Source: Atrichornis clamosus
Lineage: Eukaryota; Chordata; Aves; Passeriformes; Menuridae
Length of the DNA: 64,000 nt
Direction of reading: 5' to 3'
NCBI GenBank assembly: GCA_013400975.1
Contig: WBMZ01012755.1
Span: forward strand, 1 to 64,000
Every line of letters starts with the position of its first letter. The first letter of the stretch is position 1. A program made the position numbers and the translations under genes. A model generated the notes under the pieces. That model saw only the letters and a program-made list of their open reading frames with translations. It ran no database searches and was not told where the DNA came from. This document shows, one piece after another, positions 12,133 through 26,270 of this stretch.

Positions 12133-15100
12133 AGCATGTGACCAGGAACCAGAGGACTACACCGGACTACACCAGGACAGGGTTGCAACAAGTCCACCTG
12201 CAGCAGGTCGAACAGGGCAGTGTAGGGCATCGGTGTTGAACTGTGTCTGTGCAATATTGACTGCTGATGTTGGTACTGGGGATACTTTCAGTGTGGAGTG
12301 CACTTGATGCCAGTATTTTACCTGTCACTAAGCAGGACACATGCATTCATTTCCCCCCACCAAATATGGCTTGTCTTTATAGGAAGAGAAGTAGAGCATG
12401 AACCATTAGGTCACTATTACTGCTTTAGTGCCAGGACCTCATGGGGTGTTGTCTGGAGGATCCAGAGGTGAATGACCTCTTCAGGGGGACATTCTGATGC
12501 AGAAATTCACATGATTCATGCCCTAGACCCCAAGTTCAAAGGGGCCCAGAGAAAGTATATCATAACAAGTGCTTACACCTTGTGCAGGAATGACATGATT
12601 GTACAATACCTTATCCTGGAGGCTGCATGGCTGGCTGTGTGTTAGCTATGATGGTGATGGACAATAAATCACACCCACACTAATAATCATGGTAATATTA
12701 ACGTGCCATAGATGCCTGAAATTTGAGAGTTGCACTTGTCAAAACTATTCCAAGTGTGAATGTTCAGTATAATAAGAGAAACATTCATTTTTCACACATT
12801 CATTACTGTACTTAAATATATTTGCTAGGCTATTTCTAAATAAGTTCTAGACAATAACAAAAGCCATCAGAAGAAAGTGAAGAGAGAATGAAAGAAGGAG
12901 GCTGAAGCACATTCCATTTGGGACTCTAGAAAAATTAGTAATGAGCTTTGAAGGCATGCCATATCTATTCATAAAAGAAAAAAACTCTATAATACCTTTG
13001 CAGTGTTATGCAATACAGATATTTATATCTGTAAAACTCTACTAGTTCAGGTTTAAAGTTCAACCACTTGGGTGTTGCTCCAGAGGCATGTTTCCTCAGG
13101 GCAGCTAGCCAAGTCTGTGATCACTCTTGCAAACATAAAATAAATACAAAACTTTATGAGAATTCAATGTCCAACTCAAAGCCTGGCACTCCCCTTGGGT
13201 ACAAGAAGAAATGCCAACCAAATAATTATTCAGGGTGGCACCGTAAGACTAAGTCTTACCCTTTGCGTCACAACACAGATTAGTGTGAGACTGAAAGCCT
13301 CACTCTTGTACCTGCAGAGGACAAAGGTTAAACTATAATGACTATCACAGGAACATTGTTGGAAGATTATGGAAAGGGAAAAAAATACCAAAGCTATTAC
13401 CTCGTCAAGAATACTGCTACATGTAGTGTTGATGCTGTATGATCTTGTTACATGTGCTTTGCTATTCCTTGTATATTTTTCATGCTGTTACAGGTGAAGA
13501 AACATCTACTGTGCTTGAATAAATCAACATTTCTTTGGAACACACCAGAAAAAAATCTGTCCATTTTTAAATCTCATTACATTCATTGGTTAGTGTGTGA
13601 AACTTACCATCACAGAATATTTTAGATGAACACTTTGTTAGCTTGGTTCTCTAAGCTGATCTGTTTATGTTTCCTTGTCTACTGCCATTTTCATAGCCAG
13701 CTTGTGCAGAAAGCCAGGATTCTCATTCCCTGTTGCCATCCACACAGATTTCAAATGCCTAAAGAGAAATAAGATGGGATATGGCATATTCATGTATCTT
13801 TCTTCTGCTTTATCTAGCATGGCTGACCAGATATTTAAGAAAGTTCACACATGTACTCCATAAGTAACAGGCTGTACATCAGAAGTACTTCTCAGAGGAA
13901 TATTCCTTGTCCTTTCTCTTTTTCAAAGTCTGTGACTTGAAAGCCCTAATTTACCTCGCATTGGGAATGAAATTTTGCAGAAGTATATTAGTAGATGTTC
14001 TCTAATACAGGAACAAAAACATGAAAGTACAATAAGGGAAAAGCATTAAATTAAACTAAAATATGTCAACAAAATGTGCTCAACTTGGTGCTAGGTATAT
14101 ATCTACTGAAGTAGTTGGAAATATGTGCTCCTACAGCTGTAACAATATTTTCTTATTCTTAACTCAGTAACTTTTATTTATATCTCTCTGCCTTAATGCC
14201 CAGTTATGCTGAAAAGATTGTATGTTCATGCTAATTCCTTCATTTTCAAATGATTGAAAAATAGTGGAAGCCATTCAAATATGAGTGAAAAAAGCTTTTA
14301 TTAATAATTTGCTTACAAAAGATAAATAAAATTGCATTTATATCTCCAAGAATTTTAGCAAAGGAGAACAGTACTCTCTTTTCCTGCAACAATACCATCC
14401 ACAGTAAATTTTCTATTTAAATACCACAAAACAGTTGACGCAGTTCATAAGTTAATAGTGTAATAAACTCAACAGTGATGCTGCAGATTTTAAATGCCTT
14501 CTGGGAAATATAAAATATGCAAGTCAGGGTGGGGAGCAGCTGGATGCAGAGGAACATCTGGTCTCATAAGTCTGAGAACATTTTTTTTTAAATGCTAAGG
14601 AACATGAAATTTTTGTCTTCGAGATCACTTCGTGTTGTCTATGAAAACAAAGTCTTCAATTTACTTCCAATAATCCTATCATAATGGTATCATCTTTATA
14701 GTTGATATTGACATTTTTCTCTGCCAAGACACATTTTCAGAGCCAAACCCCAGATAGCAGGTGCATGAGGGATTCTTTTGTATATAAAAAAAAATTGTTA
14801 TACAACTGACACATAGCTTCAATTACAAAGGCACATTGCCTTACACAAAGCAGTATTCTGAAATTAGTGGTGAAATTCTTCTTTTCTTAATTTGGATGAA
14901 GGTTACAGAAACAGGAACATTTATACATTCATAGAAGACAACAGAACATGCCCTCCCCTCCTTGGTTTCAATCAGTCAGCAGTATTTCAACAATAAAGAT
15001 CAGGCCAGCTTCTAGGAACCAGTACAGTTCAGTCCAATAGCACTTATTTACAAAAGGAAGGGTTCTTGCAGTATTTCTTACACCAAACAGTTCCTGAAGT

Positions 15101-18100
15101 TTATGCAGTTCCTGTTTCCTCTCCTGTGTGCTACTGTATGGCATCTGTCCTATTATTATATTATCACTCTATAAGAAATAGGTCCATGATTTGATGGTGT
15201 TTTTATAGAATACTATTCAAATGAATGGGAAATCACAGATATATGGAGTTCAAAACATACTTTATGTATGTTTGCTCTGATAAAATAAAATTCCGCTTAT
15301 TTGGTCTGTATCATTGTATTGCAGGAGGAGCAACATTCACACTGTCACATGTAAGTAGTTATCACATGATACGTGATATTTTATAAACAGAAATGTATAC
15401 TCAAAGTAACATATCTTTCTTGTTGCTAGGGTAGTAACTACGTTATCAGTAATATTACGAGACTTTTACCCATAAGGCAAATGGTAGCAATATTTCTTTG
15501 GAAGTGACAGAAGCAGTCTGAGAACCATTCCCTTAATACATGAGGAACAGGGTCTTTGTTCCCTTTGTGGCCTTGTGTAAAGTACAAAGTGCAGGAATGC
15601 AGGTTATGTTCTATACTCAATTAACAACCATTTGCTGAAGTTTTGCTAAACCAAAGCTATCAAGAGTGTGCATGTTCTGGAAGAAAAGGGCTTGGAACTA
15701 TACCAGGTCTTGTTTATTTTAATGTCTTCTCATTTTCCTGCTGAAACATACATGTTCCTGTGCAAGGGGAATTATGGAGGGGGAATAAAGGAGCCATGCT
15801 GCAGAAACAGAGCACCTACTCACTTTTACTGTCACGCTGGCTGGACCTCAGCTGGGCAGCTGCATGAATAGACAAGGATACTGGAAGTGGATCATAAGGG
15901 AACACTGGATACAGGAGAACATTTTAGCATAACCTCATATGTTCACCTCCTTACATATGATGAAAAAGCGCTCTGGGGAAAAACAGCTTCTTTCCCAGTT
16001 CTTGTCCGTGCCAGAGAAAAGGCATCCAAACCTATCTGAGTGCCAGTGGATTCCCATGCCTTAAGGCCTTTTTTACAAGTCAGTGCCGTATAATGCAATT
16101 AGAATTATTATTCACCTAAGTGTCTAATCTTCCCCTTTTTTTGTTTTTAAATTTGTACTAAGTTTTCCATCTGCTACAAATAAAAGGGTTTGATGAATAA
16201 ATTATTTACAGCCTGCAGGAGGAGAAGAGTTCATATGAAACAGTTTGCAGACAGGAGACTTGCAAAAGAGGATATTTTCTCATAGAAAAAAGAGCATCTG
16301 TGGACCAGTTGCTTTCTTGCTGACTAAGCCAACTGGATATGATACTACTTTTGGCAGTTTCTTTATTCTTGTGTGGGCTTCAGTTATATGAATTCCATAA
16401 GATATTTATTATTGAATGTAGCTATACATTGAATATCATGCATATGATGGTTTATGATCTTGTCATTAGTTTTCTAAGTTAATTATTTAACATGAAATGA
16501 TGTTAAAATCCTAGTGCCATTTTTTCATACTTCATAAACTTGAGTCATGTAATGCTTCGATATTCATAAACTGGAAAAAAAAAAGTAAAAGTTGAACTGC
16601 CTCTAATGCTCCTTTTTTGTGACTCACCAAAGAACTTTTTTTCTACAGCCTTATGCAAGAAAGTTAAATTTCAAGCATGGTTAGTAAAGGAAAGGATTTA
16701 CTCTCCCTTACAAAGAGGGCTATGCATGAAAAATGGATTTTAGCTAGTGAATTAACTGTTCATGTCATTGAACAGAGATTGACAGCTCATGAAAGTGAAA
16801 AGGAAATCCTTTCTTGTTCTCAGAGCAAGGGTAACAAGGGTGTCAGAGCCTCTTGGGGACTTGCAGAGTACTGATATGTTCCCTCCACCTTAGCACAAGC
16901 ATGAAGTTTTACTGCCTCTCATCTGTGACCAAAAGATGCCTTTTCCTCTCCTGTGCTCCCAAATACTGTCCTTGAATTGGTCTGTTTAGTTGTGAGTATA
17001 CTGGAAATAACAATTTAAACATAAAGGAGAAAGTGGCTTAGTAGAATCAGCTCTCTACTCCACCTACATAACTGCTAGCCTTATAAACAGCTATGCTGAA
17101 CCAGCTGGGAGGACAATGTGCCCAGTGCAGACAGAAGGAACACATTACACTGGTATTGCTGCTAAACTCTTCACTGCCTTATTCAGGAGACAGCTTTGTC
17201 ATTGTTTCTACCAAGTGAAGGACCTCAGCTCTTTAAAATTGTATCAATTTATTTGGCATACAGGCCATTATCTCTTGTATTTGATTGTCTAGTAATAAAT
17301 GCTTGCTGGGAATGATGCCCCTGAATTTCCTATTCCCCAAACCAGTAATTCAGAATGTGATTTCAGCAGATACAAGCCACGGTTGAACACTCAGAGATAC
17401 TGCTTATTCTGGCCAAAGCTGGTCAGAGCTGTGCCAGAACAGGAGTGAATTCAGCTGAAAAGGAACCCAAACAAAACCTGTTTTTTCAGCTGCATCAGGT
17501 CCCTGGTTCAGGTTATCACACAGCTCTGCAAACAGAAGCATCTCTGAACAGACCTGAATGTGAGATAGCCTTTCTTTCCAACACTGCCACCAAAAATTAA
17601 CCCATAAAACTACAGAAGTATTCAAGTACTACTGTACCTTGAGATATTCCTGCCTTTAGCTTTAACTGTCTTAGGAGTGGTACAACTTTTTGGGCAGTCA
17701 TCCTGTTAATTGAATCAGGGAATCAATGCATCATTTCATACAGTTGCTTTAAAGCACTGATTATCCCAAGAAGACAAGAGAAGTGACATGCTGTGGCCAT
17801 TGTGGAGGTTGATAGGAATTTTGATAGGGAACAGTTTATGGTGTGGCACCACAGCCCCTGTATGTGCATTTCAGCATGGCCTATCTTCACCCACTGCATC
17901 TTCTGCTTCAGACCAACCCGTGAACTGACAAATGATTTAGATAAAAGCATTTAAATTGTTTGAATGCACAGGGCTAATTTTCATCTCTGGTCTGATGGAC
18001 ATGATAGTGTTCAAACACTCTAGGTGAAGAGGAGGTGGGTGTAAACGGTCTCCAAACTTGTCTGTGAGGACAATGCAACAGTGGAAGTGCAGAATTCCCC

Positions 18101-21100
18101 ACACCTCTCAAAATGTTCGTCTTTCAATGGATTCTGGTTTCCATTCAATTTTTGCTTTTCCATTCAATCTTCAATTTTTCATCTGTCTGACAACAAAGGG
18201 TAGAGGGTCTAAGATAATTGCTGATTTTGAAGTGGACACTTTTAGTTCCACCCTTAGTCAATTTCACAAGAGATCTGTGTCACCACTCTGTATTTATAAT
18301 TGAATATGTAATGGGTGCAACCAACCAGAAAAAGAATTACCAAAAAAATCATTCCTGTTCTAAAAGGGTATACAATTATTGATCACTTTTAAACAGAATC
18401 CAAATAATTGGAAAATCCTTGTTCTAATTAGCAGGATTGTTATCTTGTTCTGCTCTCAGGTGCACTGATAAAACCTGGTGTCCTCCATAGAATCATCTGA
18501 GGAAAGGGAGACCATGCTATAGGTCCATGGACACAAACTATAGTGTTTTTAAAGGTGTCTAGAAATGCAGAAAGGTATACCTTAGGTATTTTCAAAAGCA
18601 CTTCCGTAAAGTACCAGATTCTTTGCACAGGCTTGAACGCTGCAGCTCTGAGAGCCTCCTGAAGGCTTTGTGAATATTGTCACAGGGAAAGGGGCTCTAC
18701 CTTCTGGGGGAAAAAAAACCACCCAACACAAAACCACAGATAGGCGAAAAACCAAAACCCAAAACAAAGAGTCCACAGCTGGCAAGAAAATGCTACCTTT
18801 TAAGTATCTACAAACTGAAGTGATGAAAATAAAATCTTCTCATCTTTAAAGACACCCAAACCCATTTCAGTTAAGTAGTATCATTTTTCTGTTTATACCG
18901 TCTCCAGTGATAAGTTCCCTGTATCTTAGCTAACCTTTTCTGAAGTCTTACTTTCTCCATAGGCAAAAGTTAAAAAGAACCAACCAGAGGACAAGGGAGA
19001 CCTACCTCAGCTCTACTTTCTATGGAACAATTGCAAACTTATCACAGATATTTAACATTATAGCCAGTGAAATAATAGAAGAAATACAAATAATCAAATA
19101 AAATACACAAACATTAGACATGTATTAGACTTTTCCAGATGACAAACCAAACTCTCAAATTGTTTAAATTAACACAGTTCATTAAATGCTCACGCTTTGA
19201 TATCATATCATACACTTTATATAATTGGAAATAAGAAGAAGAAAACCAAAATTATCTGTAGTTTTTCCATAATCCCTCTGCATGTCTGAAATGGTGCAAA
19301 GGACTTTATTAAGATGAAACTAAATTATTCCTTCCCTGGTTCCAGAAAAGGATACCAAGGTTATTTAGCTATTCTTCTTAAATGAGACAAACAGAATGAG
19401 AGAAAAAAAGTTTCTTTAAAATTCCAAGCAGAGTCGTGTAGAGCCAGATATCTCTCAAATAACAAGAAATTATGTAGAAATTAGCTAGAGTCAAAGTTTT
19501 CATGAAAATAATTCATGTCTCATAAAATCACCTCCATCCAAATAAGCACAATTCATTTTTTAGTTACTGCCTATCAATCCAATGCTTGCTATGTAAACTT
19601 GTCTTGCACAGACTTGATTTGTTCACACTTTTACAGAGTTAATTCAAAACCATGCCAGCTCTACATATTTTCCAGCAGGACAATCAATAATCTGCTAACT
19701 TGATATGTTGCTTTACAATTTATCTCAAAACAGACAATGAAGTTAAATGCAGCAGAAGGATGCAGACAGTCCCAGCAGTTATGGCTCTTTGACAGTGTAT
19801 TCTGCAGCTCAGACTAAAGATTTATGGTGGATCCAGCTATTTTTCTTTTATATCCCTAGAAAATTCTACTAAATTACCCATATTTTGACACCTGTAACTC
19901 AAGTATAAGGGATAGAATGAAAACAGATTTTTCTTCTGGCTTTCTTGGAGCTTGTCTAGCAGTAAAGAAGTTAACAGGCTTCTTTGCCTTTTCTAGTATA
20001 TTTAGTGAATGCCTCAGGAAAAGGAAATGCCAGTTTCCTTCTCTCCATTTCATATTTCAAAACCGAACAAGAAGAATATCCACAAGCTGTTACCGAGGCC
20101 AATGCCCACTTGCTCATGCAATAAAGATAAGCTGACAAGATAAAGTAGACAAGTGCAGATTGGTTTATGAGACGTGGACTATAAGGACAGTCATCATTCC
20201 TTTGAAAGGCCCCTATCAATCATCTCCTAACAATTTATTAGCCTGCACAGACAATCAAGAAAAAGCTATGCCATCCAGTCTGAGTGTCCAGGCTAAAATG
20301 TTGGTTTGAAAAGCAGAAGAAGACACAGCCACTGTCCTTTATTGAATGGAACTTGTCTGAGGGATCGTGCTGATCTAGTAAGAGAAGTCTCTCACACAAT
20401 GGTGAGAAAAAACTTTCATAAACTTCAAAGCAAGGCCATGACTATGCTAGGATGTCAGCTGTAATTTAGATTAGAGGTCAGAGAAATGTGGAGTTGCTAA
20501 GCATTTTTGTTCTTTTTTTAAAATTTATTATGTAATTCATATACATGTTCATGGAAGAAAGACAACCAGCTTTGCCTATAACATACCCAGAGAAATACTG
20601 TAGAATCTCTGTTTTCACTCAATTTGGTTTAGATCAAGTGGCGTCCTCAAAAGAGCACATGATGTTACCATCAAATGTAGGTTAGCTCAAGGGGAAAAGG
20701 TAAAAGCACAAACTTCAGAACTGACCATCAGTAGCTATCCCACAACAAACTGACATTTTAATTCATTTTTTTTCTTGAGATGGCTTTATTGATTGCATAC
20801 CTCAATAGAGGTTTTGTCTCAAAATCATGGGAATACACTCTTAGTGAGACATGGTGGTATTTGTACTGAGTGTGTGCTAAGGTCACTTGTCTTGATTGTC
20901 ATCCCGGAAAAAAAAAGATTCATGAAAGAAAATGTAGCTTTAGGTGAACCTTGGTGTCACTGAAAAAGGGCTATATTGCACTACTTGGCAGAAATCATGA
21001 AAAGGGGAAGAAAATAGCAAGTAGGAAGAAAAAGGTGCTACAGCAATGAGGTGAATGGCTATTAGATTTACAGATTTAGCTAAATTAAACTAAATATAGG

Positions 21101-22210
21101 AGTACATTATTTTCTAGTAAAGACAACCAAAAAAGCAAAAAAAAAAACATTAAGTATAGCAATATAAAATGTTTGTTAATAAAATAATAAACTGCTGAAA
21201 GGACGAAACTTTTCATTATTTTTAAAGTGCCTATATAGACATTTCATTTGCAGGATTATATATAGGAAATATTAATTGCCATTCTATAGTTAATGGTCCT
21301 ATAAAATAAATAAAGCCTTTTTCTGATTGACTTTTGTTGTGAGTATCAGAATGGAAACTAATTTCCCACCTAAATAAACTGGCATCAAATTATTTTAAAA
21401 TTTATATACCTGCTAGTAAGATGTGCCTCATGTCTTCTTTCAAAAAGTGTGCAATGCAGTCATATTGTTTACAGTACTGTTTGCAAAAATTATGTTCTAT
21501 TGCTGTTATCCCTGATTGGCTATAAAAATCATGTACAGGATTTAAACAACTTCTGAATGTCCCTGGCAACATTACGTCGGATATCCGGATGATGTACAAC
21601 AAAACCTTTACAGCTTTACTTGCAAGATCAGTCACAAAATGCTGGGGTTTTTTTTTTTTTTTGTGCTATGTTTTCTGCTAAGATTAAGTTAGAACATTCT
21701 TGCATTAATGTTATCAGGCAAGATTCCAAAACAGAATAAAAAACCTACAGGTACCTCACCACCATTCTTCAAAATTGCACGAGTACTTAAATATGAAATC
21801 AGATTGGGATTCTGGAAAGGAAGCAACAGAATTTCCTCTAAGGATCTCTAGGAAGATATTTTGGGAAACAAACTGCTTGCAAATTATACCCCTTAAATCA
21901 TACCATTCTAACATTTACCACTACTCCAATTTGGCCCCAACTCCCAATGCCTTTCAAATCCATGATACCTGAAGGAATGTAATTGAAGTTAAAGAGCCCA
22001 GATGAGCTGCTTGCTTGAGATATAACAGAGACTGCACTCAAATGCTAAAACTTGTATTTAATGGCTTATCTATTCTGAATTCCTCAAATATTATACAGTT
22101 TGCCTATAATGCCTACTGTTTCAAGGACACTGAAATTGTTTTGAAGAACAAAGAGACTAGGCTAGCATATTTTAAGCAAAGCAAATATTGTCTTAGTAGA
22201 ATTAATAACA
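12133..22210. other. Intergenic, AT-rich; no gene or named repeat recognised
   Basis: About 10 kb without a supportable gene. A 10-base direct repeat GGACTACACC lies at 12154-12163 and 12164-12173, just outside the LTR. There is an A/C-rich tract at 18711-18770 and a few A or T runs (for example 14581-14590 and 21647-21662). Scattered frames of 60-82 codons on both strands show no domains. Old decayed repeats may be present that I cannot classify by eye. Confidence 0.5.
18711..18770. repeat. A/C-rich low-complexity tract
   Basis: A run of A with CC and CCC interruptions (AAAACC- and CAAAAC-like). Similar tracts lie at 6221-6294, 23481-23519, 56287-56360, 57011-57050 and 59591-59655. Confidence 0.6.
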
Positions 22211-22660
22211 TGGAATCACCGAATTGTGGAATGTGCTGAGCTGGAAGGGCTCATCAGGATCCATCAGGATCATCAAGTCCAACTCCTGGCCCTACACAGG
22301 ACACCCCAAGAGTCACACCCTGTGTCTGAGAGAATTGTCCAAATGCTTCTGGAACAGTGTCAGGCTTGTGCTGTGACCAGTTCCCTGGGAAGCCTGCTCC
22401 AGTGCCCAACCAGACTCTGGGTGAAAAACTTTTTCCTGGAATCCAAACTAAGCCTCTTCCAATTCCGCTTCGTGCCATTTCCATGAGTCCTGTCACTGTC
22501 ACCACAGAGCACAGATCAGTGCCTGCCCCTCCTCTTCCCCTCACGAGGAAGTTGTAACTGCAGTGAGGTCTCCCCTCAGTCTCCTCTTCTCCAGGCTGCA
22601 CAGACCAAGGGACCTCAGCTGCTCCTCACACAACTTTTCCTCTCCAGACCCTTCTACTCT
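22211..22660 (-). mobile_element. CR1 LINE 3' fragment (about 450 bp, 5'-truncated)
   Basis: On the plus strand this starts as a decayed GAATCACxGAAT motif, then the 'GAGCTGGAAGGG...CATCAGGATCATCAAGTCCAAC' type block, then 'GGTCTCCCCTCAGTCTCC' and 'CTTCTCCAGGCTG', which is the reverse complement of the CR1 3' end. The element therefore points to the minus strand. It lacks the CR1 reading frames. The 86- to 115-codon open frames inside it are by-products. It belongs to the same subfamily as the copy at 62361-62514, since both share the 'TGGCCCT(A/G)CACAGGACA' block. Confidence 0.85.
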
Positions 22661-23480
22661 GACTATATTTTTCTGATTGTAGCAACCTGGTTCCACATTT
22701 ATTGCCCCTTCAAATCATGTTCTACTTGAAGCTTAGGGAACCAAAAAAAAGCCACAAGGGACAATCTGAAGGCATTTCACCTACTAGAAGCTGATCAGCA
22801 GTACATGTAATACAATACTGTAAACAAAATATAAAAGGAATTCAAAGTTAATCCTTTATGCACCTGTGAATATAAAGCAGCAAAGGTTGCAGAAAAATGG
22901 CTTTATAAGAAAGCCTTTTACTTAAAAAAGATTTGTTAAAAAAATAAAATGAGAAGAGAGTAGATAAAAGGGTTAAATGATGAAATGTTTTCATTTTCTA
23001 TGTTACCAACATGGATAATTTCTGTACAAGGTCACTCTGAACAAAACAGACACAATCTAAGTTCTCTATCATGATTTTGCCAGTCCTCAGTCTGCTTTTT
23101 TTTGAGGAGAAAAATCAAATTTTTACACTTCTTCTTTTAACGTAGTGTTGGAGAAATGATTATGAACATCACTGTCACAGCTAATAGATATATGAAACTC
23201 TCTTTCTTTTAGATCTTCCAGAATATACATCAAAGCTACTAAACTTTTATTCCATCCCTCTTTAGTGGGATTCACAGGTTAACCTCTCCCAGGATTTATC
23301 TGAGTCACAACAAAACTTCGGCCATAACAGTTTCCCAAATTTATCTACAGATTCACAGCTATATGATTGCACCTGAGAAACAAGAAGCAAAATGTGAATT
23401 CCAGAAAAGTAAGAACATCTACAGAGCTGTGTGAAACTTTGATTTTCTCAAGAACCAAATCAATCTCATTCCTGAAGCTA

Positions 23481-23519
23481 AAGCAAAACAAAACTAAATA
23501 AAAAACCCCAACACCCCAA
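23481..23519. repeat. A/C-rich low-complexity tract
   Basis: A short run of AAAAC- and CCCC-containing sequence, similar to the other A/C-rich tracts of the window. Confidence 0.45.
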
Positions 23520-26237
23520 TCAGCTCACTGCACATACTTCCCCATGTCTCTTGCAATCTGACTGTCAGCTTTCCATTAATTCATCCCTCATAGCCTTTCC
23601 TAATCTATTAATGCCCCCTCCCCTTTTCTAAAGTCTTTGAAGTTTCAGATCTCTACTGAACCCAGGCATAGCCCTAGGAAGAGTACCCCATTCCAGCCTA
23701 CACAGAACCAGTTTGTCTCCCAATAGCCCAGCAGCCACTCTAAATCTAAAATTCTTTGAAGTTATATACCTTAGGCTGCCTTATCTGTGTCATTGTTCTA
23801 CCTTCTAAGGCACTTAACAACCTTGTTGCCATTTCCCAGGATTTAACCCTTTGCATTCAGATTGGCAACTGAACAAAACTGAACTCAGAAGAAGTCATAA
23901 ATAGTCAATATTAAATTCATAACAAATTCTGAAAGTACATATTCCAAGTATTATAGCTTGAATAGAAGAAAATACATTCTGTAAATGCCAATTTTTTTTC
24001 AATTCTAAATAGTTACTTAAAATATAATAAAATGAAAAAGAAGAAATTAATTTTAAATACGAGATGCTTCATGACTCAGTTTACTGCCATTTTTAGGCCT
24101 TACAATATTTTCTGGAGATTGTGAAAACCCAGGCCTACTTAGAATGAAAAATATTTCACTGAACGGAACTCACACCAGAATTTTGTAGCCCACATTCTCT
24201 ATCTAGTGCACAATAAGTCTCAGATCTCTCAGAAGGGCTGCCCTGCTCTGCTAATTGAACATTGCTCTGAGTACCCACCAGCAAACACTACAGTACGGAG
24301 TGCTCATTTCTGTTTCTCTGGGGATGGTCCTTCCAGCCCTTCTGGAAGAAGGGTCCCCTCATCCTCCCTACCTTGTCCTCCCAAGGACAATGGCATACCT
24401 TTCACCCAGCTGAGGAGGACTTGTTTTCTTTTCGAACAAAGCTGTGCCGCGGAAGGGTTCCTGTGAATACCAGAGGCAACATTCTTTTCATACAGCTTTA
24501 AATGGCTGTGTCTGTTCCTTTACAGTTGATACAAAGAAGGAAACATGTAGGGGATTGGCTGGCCTGACATTTCTTCAGACATTTATTCTTATTCTATTAA
24601 TTGCATCCTGAATGTGCTGCTTAGGTAGTTGAGGTGGTTTCCACATCAAAAGCAGGCATCTAGAGTTTAATTAAACTAACCCCTCATCTCCTCCCAGTGA
24701 CTAAAATATTCTGTGAAGAAGTAGAGGACCCTCTCTACACTGAGTGGGTTCAACACCGTGCATTGCTTCTCCAGATGGAGAACCCTTACCAGAAGTTTTA
24801 AAAGCCTGATTAACTATAAAATCACAGCCTATACATCCTTTAGGACAAGTTCTCTAGTATATATCTTCATACCAATATTCTAGATCAATTTGCATAAAAC
24901 AAATATGAAAATAGTGAGGCTTGATGTGAATCAACCAAATTATTAAACAGAAATATTTTCACCTCTTTGTTTTATTAATATTTTGATTATAGAATTGAAA
25001 AATAAGGTGAACAGTATCTGTAATAACAATAGAAAAACCAGATTTTGGTACAAATACTTTCAACAAACTTATTAAAGTGCAAGAATCAGGGAAACTTGTG
25101 TCATGAAGTAAATTTTGGCATGAAACTATTCAGAACTTTACTGCATGATTTCAGTATAGCAATTTATGCTACTAAGACTCTAAGATTAATTGTCACTTTT
25201 CTATTTAGCCTAATGAAGTCTGTGGAGGAAGACATTCACAAACTGACCGCACATAAAACTCAACATACATAAAGGAGGGAAGCCAAATTTCTAATCTCTG
25301 GGAAAAAAAAACAGTCAGGCATTGCTTAAGAAGTTGTTTGGCGGGACTGGTTTCAATTTAATTTTGGTCCAAAATTAAAAAAACTACACAGAATTTGTTT
25401 ATATTGGCCACGCTTCACAAATAAATGAGACTGGTGAAAATCTTATGCCTGCCAAGAAAGAACCTCCGCTTTGATTATTGGCATTTCAATGCAATTACAG
25501 AATTCAGGTTTAAAAATTAGACTGACTGATAAAAAGCACATTCTTCATAAATATTTAACCTTCTTCAGTATGACAGTAATTATAGTGTGGAGCTCAGTAG
25601 CTGCATATTCCATTTAAAAGATCTGTCATGCCTTCCATTCGAAATGCTTCTTTTCAAAGGTTTGCAATGCCAAGATGAAAAGAAAACTCCCCCAAGGTGG
25701 AAACTTGGAATAAAATCTCATCTTCTTAAAATTATTATTAATGGTAGATTCTGAGGATGAGAGACTGTTTGAAATATAGCAAGATTTTACAACCACTGCT
25801 TTCTTTTCCTGAGCAAAATATTTCATAACATTGGATAGTCATTCCATTTTTACACTCTAAAAATATCTGGAAAAAATTGCAAAATAATTTCAAGATGAAA
25901 ACAATGATTTTCCTGAAACTGTTTTTGTGTTGTAATGTCCTTTGATCCTAATGATAACATTTCTTCATTTAAAGTAAAGATAAAGCCTTTGGTGTTCAAT
26001 ACAAATGGTTTAGATAATATGAAATTATTTTTTTCCATAGACTCTAGATAACCAAAAAAAAAAAATCTATTATTCAGTTTTAGATAGGTATAAATACATT
26101 TTGACGGGTAAAACCATATTGTCATGTTATGGAAAGCTAGTGAATATCTTTGAAGAAGGTTTTGATAATGCTTAACTCAAAATTCTAAGTTTTTTATCTC
26201 AGGGAAGATAATTCATCCACTTGAAGTCTGACTGTCT

Positions 26238-26270
26238 GGGGGTTGGGAAAGGGGAAAGGAGGGAAGAGGG
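26238..26270 (+). other. G-quadruplex-capable G-rich tract
   Basis: Five G runs of three to five bases (GGGGG, GGG, GGGG, GGG, GGG) are separated by loops of 2 to 6 bases within 33 bases, all on the plus strand. This satisfies the usual G3+N1-7 rule. It stands alone in AT-rich DNA with no gene nearby. Confidence 0.6.

Noticed and set aside
22226..22601. Frames of 66-115 codons on both strands
   Set aside because: They fall within a CR1 3' untranslated fragment, which does not encode protein.
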